In this document: positions 1-10,040 of the stretch, one piece after another
Layout: every line of letters starts with the position of its first letter
Position numbering within the stretch: the first letter of the stretch is position 1
Assembly (NCBI RefSeq): GCF_000702005.1
Contig: NZ_JNKI01000003.1
Location: forward strand, 87,500-151,499
DNA length: 64,000 bases
Origin: Selenomonas sp. ND2010
GTDB taxonomy: Bacteria > Bacillota > Negativicutes > Selenomonadales > Selenomonadaceae
Reading direction: 5' to 3'
Translations under genes and position numbers: made by a program
Notes under the pieces: model-generated
Database searches by the model: none
Told to the model about the DNA's origin: nothing
What the model saw: the letters and a program-made list of their open reading frames with translations, nothing else

Positions 1-869
1 AGGAATATTTCCAAGCCATGAAAAAACAGTACGGCGTCAACAATGATTGGGCTCTTAACCAGCAGCTTGACCGCATCATGACCAATCTCACGGCAGCCAT
101 CGGTGCGGTCGATCCATCCATTTATCAAAAGCCCTATAATTATTTCATCAACAACGAAACCAGCTTCAATGCCTTTTGCACCTTAGGACACAACCTTAGC
201 GTCAATACGGGGCTCTATAATGTACTTACCAACGAAGATGAAATTGCTGTCGTATTAGGGCACGAGCTCGGCCACGGTCAAAAAGACCATCCGGCAAAGG
301 GTGCCCGCCGGTCACTCAACATGGCGATTCTTGGCTCAGCAACGGGAACCACTGCCGGTGCAATCATGGCAACCGTCGTAAATAATCGTAACATTACGAA
401 ACCAATGGAACGCGAGGCTGATGCACTGGCTTTTGACTACATCATCCACACGAATTACAACCCCGGTGCCACAGCCGCCGTATGGCAGCGCGTAATGGAC
501 CTTTCGAAGAGCAATCCTTCTGGCATCCAGGCCTTTATATCCGACCATCCTTCCAACGATAACCGCCGCGATGCCTATTCCAAAAAACTTACCACCTACA
601 GCGGTGGACATGTTACCAACAAAGACGGCGTCATAAAGGTCAACACCAAAGTATTCACGACACCGGCAGCCGCTGGCGGCATGAGTGCCCGTGAGCGTGC
701 TTACTTCGTCATGGGCAACCTCTGTGCCGCCTATCATAATGGCCATAACCGCAGTGCTGCTTATGCCAGCGGCAATACCGTCATGCTTGGCGCCCAACCC
801 ATCATGACCTGCGTCGAAGGCGACGAACCCGCATCGACGCTTGCTGCCCGCCTCAACCAAATCAAATAA
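1..869 (+). CDS. M48-family metalloprotease, 5' end cut by window
   Basis: Zinc metallopeptidase of the M48 (Ste24/HtpX/BepA-like) family. The zinc site HELGHG is visible about 80 residues after the ATG at 18, and the third ligand region is EREADALAFDY, as expected for M48 (HExxH plus a downstream ExxxD). The frame stays open from that ATG to base 3, and the residues before it (EYFQA) fit an M48 helix, so the gene almost certainly begins upstream of the window and the ATG at 18 is not the true start. The C-terminal half has no recognisable motif. M48 proteins of this size are usually exported and act in envelope quality control; the missing N-terminus prevents checking for a signal peptide. 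A terminator follows at 904-938. The family call is secure and the substrate is unknown. Confidence 0.85.
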   Translation, partial: EYFQAMKKQYGVNNDWALNQQLDRIMTNLTAAIGAVDPSIYQKPYNYFINNETSFNAFCTLGHNLSVNTGLYNVLTNEDEIAVVLGHELGHGQKDHPAKGARRSLNMAILGSATGTTAGAIMATVVNNRNITKPMEREADALAFDYIIHTNYNPGATAAVWQRVMDLSKSNPSGIQAFISDHPSNDNRRDAYSKKLTTYSGGHVTNKDGVIKVNTKVFTTPAAAGGMSARERAYFVMGNLCAAYHNGHNRSAAYASGNTVMLGAQPIMTCVEGDEPASTLAARLNQIK

Positions 870-903
870 ATGACCAGTGGCGATAGGCAATGAAGTCTCT
901 CAA

Positions 904-938
904 GGAAAGCGTTCAAAATGAACCGCTTTCCTTTTTTT
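904..938 (+). terminator. Intrinsic terminator after M48 protease
   Basis: Perfect 8-bp stem GGAAAGCG (904-911) / CGCTTTCC (924-931), extended inside by TTC/GAA, followed by seven T (932-938). It sits 35 bp past the protease stop. Confidence 0.85.
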
Positions 939-950
939 GTACGACTGATA

Positions 951-956
951 TATAAT
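951..956 (+). promoter_or_regulatory. Probable -10 box for the perM-like gene
   Basis: A consensus TATAAT lies about 40 bp before the chosen start at 998 and just after the upstream terminator. The -35 region is poor and T-rich, so only the -10 element is claimed. Confidence 0.45.
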
Positions 957-997
957 GGTAACAAATACGTAATGCAGTCATGCGAAAGGACATCATC

Positions 998-2050
998 ATG
1001 CAAATACGCGATTATCGCACTTCCATCCTGTTAGGTATTACCTTTACCATTTTGTTATCCACCTTCTGGTATATGCCGCAACTGGCCTTTATCATCTTCA
1101 TCTCCCTGCTGTTGCAACTTCTCTTGTTGCCACCAGTAAACTGCCTGAATAAAAAAATGCCCCGCGCCTTAGCCGCCGGAATTGTACTCATAGCTTTTGT
1201 CAGCTTTACGTTTCTATTGCTGGCATTAGTCTCCAGCAGCTTTGTCCCGACCTTCTCTCACTTCATTACCGATTTCCCACAACTGACGGAAAAAATTCAG
1301 AACGTTCCACTATTGCAGGAATCCGAATTTCTTAATACCGAACTGGATAATGTCTGGGCGGAGCTGAAATCCACCAGTGTCGATGCCCTAAAATCCTCTC
1401 TAACCGTTCTTTTGTCCCTATTCAACAAAATCATCGACATGGTCATCATCCTCTTTGTGACCTTTTATCTCCTCAAAGACGGCGAAGAAATCAAACAGTA
1501 CCTTGCTACCCGTTTCCCACAAAAGGATACCGGACGTGTCTTGAAACTTTTTAACCGCATTTTAAATGCTCTGCGTACCTACATTTTCAGTCAGCTCGTC
1601 ATCTGTTGCATTACTGCTGTGATTGTCTTCCTATATTTTACTCTGCGGAATCTCCCCTATGCTTCAGTCTTTGCCATGGTTTCCGGCATCTGCGAGTTCA
1701 TCCCTGTATTGGGTCCCACGGTCGCTTCTGCCTTTGGAATCCTACTGACGGCCACCGTTGATCCATTTATCGCCCTACAGACTGCTGGCTTTTACCTGCT
1801 GCTCACACAAATCAATCACAACTTCATCTATCCCACAATGATTGGTAAATCCCTAAACCTCCATCCCATTGCCATTATTCTCGGCATTATTCTCGGAGGA
1901 GAACTACTTGGTGCCCCCGGCATGTTCCTGGCTGTCCCCTTCATCGTCATCTGCAAATTGGTCATTGAAGACATCTACGAACATCGCCTGCGCCAATTGG
2001 AAAACAAAAAAAATTCGCGCTGGCTTGCACAAAAAAATCCCAAAATATAA
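998..2050 (+). CDS. AI-2E family transporter / PerM-like permease
   Basis: Polytopic membrane protein of the AI-2E exporter family (formerly UPF0118/DUF20, PF01594). It has an N-terminal pair of hydrophobic helices, a hydrophilic stretch of about 100 residues, then several membrane helices with the family signature around PYASVFAMVSGICEFIPVLGP and the C-terminal LGGELLGAPGMFLAVP. The length (350 residues) is normal. An ATG at 980 is possible, but AAAGGA at 985-990 is correctly spaced for the ATG at 998, so that start is used. Family members have been linked to AI-2 export, Na+/H+ exchange or unknown substrates, so the substrate is not assigned. The stop codon lies inside the arm of a 20-bp bidirectional terminator shared with the convergent CBS gene. 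Confidence 0.85.
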   Translation: MQIRDYRTSILLGITFTILLSTFWYMPQLAFIIFISLLLQLLLLPPVNCLNKKMPRALAAGIVLIAFVSFTFLLLALVSSSFVPTFSHFITDFPQLTEKIQNVPLLQESEFLNTELDNVWAELKSTSVDALKSSLTVLLSLFNKIIDMVIILFVTFYLLKDGEEIKQYLATRFPQKDTGRVLKLFNRILNALRTYIFSQLVICCITAVIVFLYFTLRNLPYASVFAMVSGICEFIPVLGPTVASAFGILLTATVDPFIALQTAGFYLLLTQINHNFIYPTMIGKSLNLHPIAIILGIILGGELLGAPGMFLAVPFIVICKLVIEDIYEHRLRQLENKKNSRWLAQKNPKI

Positions 2051-2091
2051 CAAATGGCTGTACCATTTTTCGGTACAGCCATTTGTTATAT
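2045..2091. terminator. Bidirectional terminator, 20-bp perfect stem
   Basis: Arms 2045-2064 and 2072-2091 are perfect complements over 20 bp around the loop ATTTTTC. It overlaps the stop of the perM-like gene and ends next to the stop of the convergent CBS-domain gene at 2092, so it can serve both. Confidence 0.85.
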
Positions 2092-2538
2092 TTACAAAAA
2101 CATCTTCACAATATCTGCTCGACTGACAATGCCGACCAAATGACCGGTATCATCCACTACCGGAAGCCGTTTGATATGTTTGTTCAACATGATTTTGGCC
2201 ACCTTGCCAACCTCATCTTCCCCTTTGACGGTCATAACCTTTTCTGTCATAATCTGCTCAGCAGTAAGTGCGGCAAACTTCCGGAAAGCATCCCGATATT
2301 CCGTCAGGCCATTATAGTAGATTACTGCTCCAAGGATACATAGTTCATCAGGGGCCTCAGGCGCAGCCTCTTTGCGGAGCAAATCCCCTTCGCTGACAAT
2401 ACCGCGAAGCTCTCCTGCCGCATCCACCACCGGTACTCCCGATATCCGATTGGAAATCAAAAGCTCCGCCAATTCCCGGATTGATGCCTCCGGATGAACG
2501 GTAATCACCTCTTTGGTCATGATTTCTTTTACCAGCAT
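2092..2538 (-). CDS. Tandem CBS-domain protein
   Basis: A 148-residue protein made of two CBS domains (about 2-57 and 78-148). Each contains the typical VKEIMTKEVITV / AEQIMTEKVMTV opening and a GIVSEGDLL / GIVSRADIV close. Such stand-alone pairs bind adenine nucleotides (AMP, ATP, SAM or c-di-AMP) and act as energy or ligand sensors; the ligand here is unknown. A GTG at 2547 is in frame, but GAGGTG lies 6 nt before the ATG at 2538, which is therefore preferred. It lies downstream of the universal stress protein gene on the same strand with a terminator between them, suggesting separate or partly coupled expression. No fused catalytic domain is present. Confidence 0.88.
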   Translation of the reverse strand: MLVKEIMTKEVITVHPEASIRELAELLISNRISGVPVVDAAGELRGIVSEGDLLRKEAAPEAPDELCILGAVIYYNGLTEYRDAFRKFAALTAEQIMTEKVMTVKGEDEVGKVAKIMLNKHIKRLPVVDDTGHLVGIVSRADIVKMFL

Positions 2539-2563
2539 GATACGCACCTCGCTTCGTCCCTAG

Positions 2564-2593
2564 CAAAAACTGCCAGCGGAAAACCACTGGCAG
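2564..2593 (-). terminator. Terminator after universal stress protein gene
   Basis: On the minus strand, CTGCCAG (2593-2587) pairs with CTGGCAG (2576-2570) around a 10-nt spacer and is followed by TTTTTGC. It lies 13 bp past the usp stop. Confidence 0.75.
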
Positions 2594-2605
2594 CTGCCGA
2601 CATTC

Positions 2606-2986
2606 TTATTTAATGACCATAACGGGAATCGGCGACTCCTCAATAACCTTCTGACTGACACTGCCAATCAAGGCCCCTTTGAAAAGTCCGAGCCCGCGGC
2701 TGCCCATGATAATCATGTCGCTGTGTTCCTGTCCGGCCACGCGAATGATGGCCTTGGGAATATTGCCCGTTTCTACATGTTTCGCAGCGCGGAGATCATC
2801 CGGAATCTTCTCCCAAATGCGGTCAAATACGATATGGCTGGGAATGTCCTTATTGATATTGCTGGCTACATAGACAAAGTCCAGATCCGCCTGGCACTTT
2901 TCCGCAAAGAAAATTGCCTCGTCTACCGCCTTGCAACCGTTGACCGAACCATCAACCGGAACCAGGATTTTTTTGATTTTCCCCAT
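2606..2986 (-). CDS. Universal stress protein, UspA family
   Basis: Single UspA domain of 126 residues. The N-terminal KILVPVDGS strand and the C-terminal ATP-binding pattern G-x2-G-x9-G-S (GSRGLG…GSVS) are intact, placing it with the ATP-binding (MJ0577-like) class rather than the ATP-less UspA class. These small cytoplasmic proteins are induced by starvation or stress; the specific role is unknown. The ATG at 2986 follows GGGAGG by 8 nt. Downstream lies a two-CBS protein, another nucleotide-sensor fold. Confidence 0.92.
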   Translation of the reverse strand: MGKIKKILVPVDGSVNGCKAVDEAIFFAEKCQADLDFVYVASNINKDIPSHIVFDRIWEKIPDDLRAAKHVETGNIPKAIIRVAGQEHSDMIIMGSRGLGLFKGALIGSVSQKVIEESPIPVMVIK

Positions 2987-3106
2987 AATAAAACCTCCCT
3001 GCGAGTCTGTTTTATTGTTTATACCTTAGTATTCGGTATTTTTCCTGATGATTCCTGCTTTTAGACAGAATTTTTTCAATTGTTTTCTCTGAACATTCCC
3101 CTTGGA

Positions 3107-4414
3107 TTAATCGCTACAGGGACACTGCGGTTTATCAAAATACTTGCTGATAATCTTAACCGCACAATAGTCGCCACACATGGAGCAAGCTTCTTCACCA
3201 GCCTTATTTCGTTCCCCGCGTTTTTTCCGTGCTAAATCTGGATCGATAGCCAGTTCCAGTTGTGCATCCCAGTCGAGAATCTTGCGCGCTTCGGCCATTT
3301 TGCGATCCCATTCTACAGCTCCCGGAACTCCGCGCACCATATCCGCTGCATGGGCCGCAATCCGCGAGGTAATCACACCGGTGTGGACGTCTTCAATCGT
3401 CGGCAGAGCCAGATGTTCAGCCGGCGTCACATAGCAAAGAAAATCCGCACCGCTTACCGCAGCCAGCGTGCCGCCGATTGCCGCGGTAATATGATCATAC
3501 CCCGGCGCCACATCCGTTACCAACGGGCCTAACACATAGAAAGGGGCATTGCGGCACAGTCGTTTTTCCAGTTTCATATTCGCTGCAATCTGATCATAAG
3601 GGACATGCCCCGGCCCCTCCACCATGACCTGCACACCGCGGCGCCAAGCCCGATCGACGAGCTCGCCCAGCGTAATGAGCTCCGTCAGCTGCCCTCGGTC
3701 CGTAGCATCGGCGGTGCAGCCAGGACGCATACCATCTCCCAGACTGAGCGTCACATCATATTTTTCACAGATATCAAGAATCTTATCGAAATGCTCATAA
3801 AGAGGATTTTCCCGCTCATTGTGAAGCATCCAGCCAGCGATAAAAGACCCGCCCCGGCTGACGATATCCATGATGCGCCCCTGTTTGCGCATGCGTTCTA
3901 CTGCCGACAATGTCACACCACAGTGCAGCGTCATAAAGTCAGCTCCATCTTCTGCCTGCTTCTCAATCGTCTCCAGCAGGTCGTCTTCAGTCATCTCTAC
4001 CACTGCCCCATGCTCTTTAATTGCCCGGACAGTAGCCTGATAGATAGGTACGGTTCCCACCATGACCGAAGAATGTTCGATGATTTCTTTTCTTGACAGG
4101 TCAATATTATTGCCCGTGGAAAGGTCCATGACAGCATCCGCACCGCATTTGACCGCTTCCGCCAGCTTATCCAGTTCGGGGGCCACATTGGGATAAGTAC
4201 TGGACGTACCAATATTGGCATTTACTTTTACCCGCAGACCTTCCCCTACCCCACGGGGTTTCAGCCCCTTGTGATTGATGTTGCAAGGAATTGCAATAAC
4301 CCCTTTTGCTACCCCGGCGCGTATCACCTCTGGGGATAGGTGTTCATCCAAAGCCACCTGTTTCATTGCATCAGTAATCTTGCCCTCACGTGCCAGCTGC
4401 ATCTGCGTTGCCAT
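3107..4414 (-). CDS. thiC: Phosphomethylpyrimidine synthase ThiC
   Basis: Radical-SAM HMP-P synthase, converting aminoimidazole ribotide to the pyrimidine phosphate half of thiamine in the cytoplasm. The 435-residue protein is the short anaerobe-type ThiC without the long N-terminal extension of proteobacterial enzymes. The C-terminal cluster motif is CSMCGDYC (C-x2-C-x3-C, as I recall for this shorter class, versus C-x2-C-x4-C in E. coli). Family landmarks [34 protein letters not shown] and VEGPGHVP are all visible. The ATG at 4414 follows AGGAGGT by 6 nt. It is monocistronic here, behind a TPP riboswitch and terminator (4428-4556), so expression should fall when thiamine pyrophosphate is abundant. 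Confidence 0.97.
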   Translation of the reverse strand: MATQMQLAREGKITDAMKQVALDEHLSPEVIRAGVAKGVIAIPCNINHKGLKPRGVGEGLRVKVNANIGTSSTYPNVAPELDKLAEAVKCGADAVMDLSTGNNIDLSRKEIIEHSSVMVGTVPIYQATVRAIKEHGAVVEMTEDDLLETIEKQAEDGADFMTLHCGVTLSAVERMRKQGRIMDIVSRGGSFIAGWMLHNERENPLYEHFDKILDICEKYDVTLSLGDGMRPGCTADATDRGQLTELITLGELVDRAWRRGVQVMVEGPGHVPYDQIAANMKLEKRLCRNAPFYVLGPLVTDVAPGYDHITAAIGGTLAAVSGADFLCYVTPAEHLALPTIEDVHTGVITSRIAAHAADMVRGVPGAVEWDRKMAEARKILDWDAQLELAIDPDLARKKRGERNKAGEEACSMCGDYCAVKIISKYFDKPQCPCSD

Positions 4415-4427
4415 ATCATTACCTCCT

Positions 4428-4461
4428 AAAAGAAAAACCGCCCAGCATAGAGCTAAGCGGT
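4428..4461 (-). terminator. Riboswitch-controlled terminator before thiC
   Basis: On the minus strand CCGCTTAGC pairs with GCTGGGCGG (two G-U pairs) and is followed by TTTTTCTTTT. Its position between the TPP aptamer and the thiC SD makes it the likely expression platform. Confidence 0.8.
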
Positions 4462-4477
4462 ATTATTTGCCTCTCAC

Positions 4478-4556
4478 TTCCCTACGCAGGTCTTAACCCA
4501 ACAGGTTCCAAGGGTCGACATAAGTCTCTCAGCAGGACAAGCCTGCGCCCCTAGTG
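4478..4556 (-). promoter_or_regulatory. TPP riboswitch (THI element)
   Basis: The minus strand carries the conserved THI-box blocks in order: the 5' TAGGGGCGC segment, CTGAGA, ACCCTTGGAACCTG, then GACCTGCGTAGGGAAG. These form the TPP-binding three-way junction. It precedes a terminator and thiC, the classic arrangement in Bacillota for transcription termination on TPP binding. Confidence 0.96.
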
Positions 4557-4582
4557 AATAAAAATATACAATTGACGATAAC

Positions 4583-4611
4583 AGTGTAGCAAATACATCC
4601 AATTAATGCAA
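4583..4611 (-). promoter_or_regulatory. thiC: Promoter for riboswitch-thiC
   Basis: Minus-strand TTGCAT (4611-4606), 17-bp spacer, TACACT (4588-4583). Transcription would begin about 20-25 nt before the TPP aptamer. Confidence 0.7.
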
Positions 4612-4657
4612 CCATAAATTTTTTCTGGCAAAAAACGAAAAAAATTATAAAAAAGTG

Positions 4658-4686
4658 TTGACAACTCCTTCTATTCTGCGTATAAT
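4658..4686 (+). promoter_or_regulatory. Promoter for tRNA-Pro
   Basis: Perfect consensus TTGACA (4658-4663), 17-bp spacer and TATAAT (4681-4686), 14 bp before the tRNA. It diverges from the thiC promoter. Confidence 0.93.
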
Positions 4687-4700
4687 ATTTCATGTACTCA

Positions 4701-4777
<77 letters not shown>

Positions 4778-4787
4778 TTGAAAAGTT

Positions 4788-4817
4788 AAGCCAGCAACTT
4801 CGGTTGCTGGCTTTTTT
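4788..4817 (+). terminator. Terminator after tRNA-Pro
   Basis: AAGCCAGCAA, tetraloop-like CTTCGG, TTGCTGGCTT, then six T. Its minus-strand reading ends in GCTTAACTTTT and could also help terminate the convergent NifK-like operon that stops at 4839. Confidence 0.9.
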
Positions 4818-4838
4818 GTATTTAATTTCATGCCCTGC

Positions 4839-6206
4839 TTATGCCGATTTACTGATGGCTGTCGTAAAGATTTTCTCCAAAAGCGTAAGGGCCCCGCGAT
4901 AACCAATGTAAGTCTTATTGATGACCACATCATAGGAAACCGGATAGCTGACTTCCACGATGTGCCCGTTAAGCTCTTTCGTAATGTCCCGTTCCCAAGT
5001 GGTACCAAAAATTATCGGCGGTTTATGTCCATATTCTCCCTGCTTGATTGCCTGAGTGACGAGATACCCGTCTTCGATAAAATCTACCTCCGCCGATACA
5101 TCATCAGCCAACTGTTTGTATTCTTCACGAATCGCCTCCCGATATTTCTCCGGTGTATTATCGGTGATAATCTGTTTAGCCGGGATAAGTCCCAACTGAT
5201 TGACCAAGAATTTATTGAGAGCCAGATTATACGTCGCATCGCTGGCAACCGCATAAGAAGCCGGCAGTCCCCACCAATACTCGGCATAAAAATCCGTGAA
5301 GTATTCCAAATAATAATAGTATTCCTTTTCCTCACGTTTGATGAAAGCTTCCGTCTTTACCTCATTCTCTTTTGCAAAGGCAGCAATCGACCGCAAAAAT
5401 TCCCCTACCTGCCTGGCTCCTATGGGCAGGATTGGCAAATGGAGATAGGGCTGATCGTATTTCCTCTCCAACAATTTTGCCGTTTTTAGCCCCAGCCATG
5501 GTCCTACTACCAGATTAAATTCCGCATTGGGTATGGTCAGCCATTCTTTCACCCCAGCCGAGCCATAGCCGAACAAAATATTTACCTGCCATCCCGCACC
5601 TTCCAGGATGCGTTTCAACTCCGCTAGATCTCCTCGCCAAAAAGTATTCTGGAAGGGAAGTTCTGCCCAGACATTTATCAGGCCTTTCTTCTTGGTTGTC
5701 TTATCCGGCGCAAATTTATCCACATACTGTTCGATGACGGCTTCGGTAACAATCTCATGACCAGTAAAATTATTTCCCTTGAAACCGCCAGTCTCCGCTG
5801 AAACAATGGGAATCCCTTTTTTCTGGTAACGAGCCACCACAGCGCCAATATCATCACCTACAATTTCGGGAATACAGCCATTGAGCACGACAAACAGGTC
5901 CGCTTCCATGATTTTCAAAGAGGCGGCTATCAGCTGATCAAGGTGTTTAGCACCGCCAAACACCACATCTTTTTCCTGCAAATTCGAGCTGGGGGTTACA
6001 GCACCACCAGCATAACCGCCGCCCTGATAGCCATTATAGAAGGCCAGGCTCATATACTGTTTGTCAACACAGCCTGGGCCGCAATGCGTAATGGGCATGG
6101 CTCCCGGAATCGCAGTAACCGAATGCAACGCCCCCAACGCGCAGCCATAACGCACTTGATTGATGGAATTTGTCTGTTTGCATTTATCTTTCTTTGTCTT
6201 AGGCAT
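4839..6206 (-). CDS. NifK-like nitrogenase component 1 subunit
   Basis: Beta-type subunit of a nitrogenase-like component 1 (PF00148 family), 455 residues from the ATG at 6206. By eye the three P-cluster cysteine positions of NifK are kept: C22 (YGCALGA), C46 (GPGC) and C111 (NGCIPEIVGDDI). The long N-terminal arm of true NifK is missing, as in VnfK/NifN and methylthio-alkane reductase types. The usual GYxGG-like stretch and VVFGG block are present. An upstream ATG would add 20 residues, but GGAGGT lies 8 nt before 6206, and this start overlaps the NifD-like stop by 8 nt, indicating translational coupling. It presumably forms an alpha2beta2 complex with the NifD-like protein. The substrate is not shown by sequence; context favours organic sulfur compounds over N2. 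Confidence 0.87.
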   Translation of the reverse strand: MPKTKKDKCKQTNSINQVRYGCALGALHSVTAIPGAMPITHCGPGCVDKQYMSLAFYNGYQGGGYAGGAVTPSSNLQEKDVVFGGAKHLDQLIAASLKIMEADLFVVLNGCIPEIVGDDIGAVVARYQKKGIPIVSAETGGFKGNNFTGHEIVTEAVIEQYVDKFAPDKTTKKKGLINVWAELPFQNTFWRGDLAELKRILEGAGWQVNILFGYGSAGVKEWLTIPNAEFNLVVGPWLGLKTAKLLERKYDQPYLHLPILPIGARQVGEFLRSIAAFAKENEVKTEAFIKREEKEYYYYLEYFTDFYAEYWWGLPASYAVASDATYNLALNKFLVNQLGLIPAKQIITDNTPEKYREAIREEYKQLADDVSAEVDFIEDGYLVTQAIKQGEYGHKPPIIFGTTWERDITKELNGHIVEVSYPVSYDVVINKTYIGYRGALTLLEKIFTTAISKSA

Positions 6207-7794
6207 GAGCACCAACCTCCACTCTTTCCTCTGCACGATATCCTTCTGCCTCTTCGTCATCCTCAATCAATTCCGGATGTTTGGCCAGAATATAGGCATC
6301 CTTCTGTTTCAGCCACCATTTTTTATAGGGCAGTTTTACATGCTTACGGATATCATCGTGGAATTTTTTATGCGCTAAAATTTCCAAAATGGTCTCGCCG
6401 AGATTTATCATACCATCATATCCTACCGCAATATGCTCATCCCCCAACGGCGCTGCCGGAATCCCCAGCCGCGACGCCAATGGTGCCAGCCCGTTATGAC
6501 GGATAAGCAGAAAATCCGGTTTGACTTGCTGCAGAAATGCGTAAAGCTGATACTGCTGGCGATTCGAAACATGGAAGTTGCTGACCTTGCCATAGTGCTG
6601 ATTCAAATACCCTAAAGAATCCTCCTGGGTATCACCGCTATCATAGACCGGATCATGGTGGAAGGTCAAAGAACCATCTACTTCAATCCCCAGTTCCCGC
6701 ATAACCTGGATCAAGCCGTGAGCATAGGCCGAACCGGTAGCCACGAATCCTTTGACGCCCTTAAGCTTTTTCTTCAGCTCTTCCACCCGGGGCTTAACCC
6801 GTTCGTGTTCTGCCTGGATAAAGGGTTCCACCAAATCTTCCCGGTGAGTGACCCGCGCCAATTCCCGCAACCAAGCGTCCGTACCAGCAAAGCCATAGGG
6901 CATCGGCGCCTTAACCTCCGGCACGCCAAAATGCTGTTCCAGTGCCGCAGCCAAATAAGAGGACAGCGTATAGCAGAACCCCACCGTAGCGGCCGCTTCC
7001 GACATCTGAGCCAACTCCTCAACGGAAGCCAAATCCACAACATAATTTACCCGCAGATTCAAATTCTTGAGCAGCGGCGTAAACACATCCGACCCCCAGA
7101 GGTTGATGACATTGACCAAGTCTTCCTGTTTTTTCTGAGGATTGCGGCGTACAATCTGCCGCAAAATTCCATGCTGCGTAGCGTCAAAACCGGTGCTCCA
7201 ATGCTTGGAACGAAAACCTTCGCAAGCCAAGGGCACTACCGGAATCCCCAGCTCCGCTTCTTTTTCATCGGTTATGCTTTCGATATCCTCCCCGATAATT
7301 CCCGTAGCGCAGGAAGACGCCACAAAGATTGCCTGGGGTTTATACCGTTCCCAAGCGTCATCGATGGACTGGCGCAGTTTATCGGCGGCCCCAAATACCA
7401 TGTCACTTTCCTTTAGGTTAGTACTGATAATGCGGATGTTTTCCACCTTGTAGCCCCGCATTGCCAAGCCATTGCGATAGATGGCATTATATTCCACCTG
7501 TCCGCCGCCGCAGCCTATAGGGGAATGCTGAATCAGCACAGCATCTCGCACGTTGCCAGCCTGGCATTCCACCATTTGCTCGCTACAAACCGCCCCCTGA
7601 GTGAAGGGGCCACTCAATTCACAAAGACGGCAATTACCGCCGCATCCTTTCCTGCCCCGCTCCTTTTGTCCGCGCAGTTCATACCCGGACTGCTCATGTA
7701 ATTCCTCCGAATTGCCATCCCAGGCGATAATCGTCCCCAGGCGCTGTTCCCGCGGTTCTACGGAGGCCATATCCAGATTTATCTTCTTTGGCAT
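6199..7794 (-). CDS. NifD-like nitrogenase component 1 subunit
   Basis: Alpha-type subunit of a nitrogenase-like enzyme, 531 residues. Cysteines matching the NifD P-cluster ligands occur at C77 (VECQAGN), C95 (SPIGCGG) and C162 (SSCATGIIGEDIESI). The cofactor-cysteine of NifD (Azotobacter C275) appears as C274 in GFCYTLSSYL. The cofactor-histidine position just before the GFDG-like motif is V457 (HIAVGYDG), with a histidine three residues earlier (H454). An extra N-terminal cysteine group C51-x3-C55-x2-C58-x11-C70 is not found in standard NifD. Start chosen at the ATG with GGGAGG 7 nt upstream. The acidic C-terminal tail follows LPYKKWWLKQKDAY. Best guess is the substrate-reducing subunit of a methylthio-alkane-reductase-type or related enzyme. 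Alignments here are by eye. Confidence 0.87.
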   Translation of the reverse strand: MPKKINLDMASVEPREQRLGTIIAWDGNSEELHEQSGYELRGQKERGRKGCGGNCRLCELSGPFTQGAVCSEQMVECQAGNVRDAVLIQHSPIGCGGGQVEYNAIYRNGLAMRGYKVENIRIISTNLKESDMVFGAADKLRQSIDDAWERYKPQAIFVASSCATGIIGEDIESITDEKEAELGIPVVPLACEGFRSKHWSTGFDATQHGILRQIVRRNPQKKQEDLVNVINLWGSDVFTPLLKNLNLRVNYVVDLASVEELAQMSEAAATVGFCYTLSSYLAAALEQHFGVPEVKAPMPYGFAGTDAWLRELARVTHREDLVEPFIQAEHERVKPRVEELKKKLKGVKGFVATGSAYAHGLIQVMRELGIEVDGSLTFHHDPVYDSGDTQEDSLGYLNQHYGKVSNFHVSNRQQYQLYAFLQQVKPDFLLIRHNGLAPLASRLGIPAAPLGDEHIAVGYDGMINLGETILEILAHKKFHDDIRKHVKLPYKKWWLKQKDAYILAKHPELIEDDEEAEGYRAEERVEVGAHA

Positions 7795-7808
7795 AGGACG
7801 TCCTCCCT

Positions 7809-9573
<1,765 letters not shown>

Positions 9574-9594
9574 AGCGCTACGCCCTTTCCTTCC

Positions 9595-9957
9595 TCAAGC
9601 ACGGATACTTGCCCGCTGCTTATTCTTCTCATACACGTAGATTTTCTGAACCACCTGAGCCACCGTCGCGCCTTCAATCTCCAGGGGCAGGATATCCTGC
9701 TGTTCCAAGGCCTTCTGTGCCCCGGGGCCAATGGCTTCCGCCACCACATAGCGGCAGTCACGCAAGGCTCTTACCGCCGCCTGCATTGCTCCTGCGTCAT
9801 GAAAACCATGCTGGCATGGTGCTTTCGCCTGACGTCGTTCCTGCTCGACAAAATTTCCACTAGGTTCCACTGCCACGATGACAAAGCCATCGCTGTGACC
9901 GAAATGACGGTCGATATGTAGCCCATCACTGGAAGCCAACGCAATACGATACGACAT
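9595..9957 (-). CDS. NifX/NafY-type cofactor-binding domain protein
   Basis: Stand-alone domain of the dinitrogenase iron-molybdenum cofactor family (PF02579; NifX, NifY, NifB C-terminus), 120 residues. Landmarks are the first strand MSYRIALAS, DRHFGHSDGF, and RDCRYVVAEAIGPGAQKAL. Such domains hold NifB-cofactor or FeMo-co in transit. Start taken at the ATG at 9957, with GAGGTG 6 nt upstream; a longer frame to 10035 would run across a terminator hairpin. The gene is 21 bp upstream of the nifB-like gene, so the two together correspond to one full-length NifB split in two. Confidence 0.87.
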   Translation of the reverse strand: MSYRIALASSDGLHIDRHFGHSDGFVIVAVEPSGNFVEQERRQAKAPCQHGFHDAGAMQAAVRALRDCRYVVAEAIGPGAQKALEQQDILPLEIEGATVAQVVQKIYVYEKNKQRASIRA

Positions 9958-9975
9958 ATAATCACCTCGCTTTCT

Positions 9976-10020
9976 ATAAAAAAGCCGGGCAGCAAAATTC
10001 CCCTCTGCCGCCCAGCCTTG
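9976..10020 (-). terminator. Internal terminator between mccA and NifX-like gene
   Basis: On the minus strand AAGGCTGGGC pairs with GCCCGGCTTTT (two G-U pairs) across a loop of about 19 nt, followed by TTTTTT. It lies between the mccA stop and the NifX-like SD, so it may attenuate transcription into the nitrogenase-like genes. Confidence 0.65.
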
Positions 10021-10040
10021 ATTTTCTATCATCAACTGGT

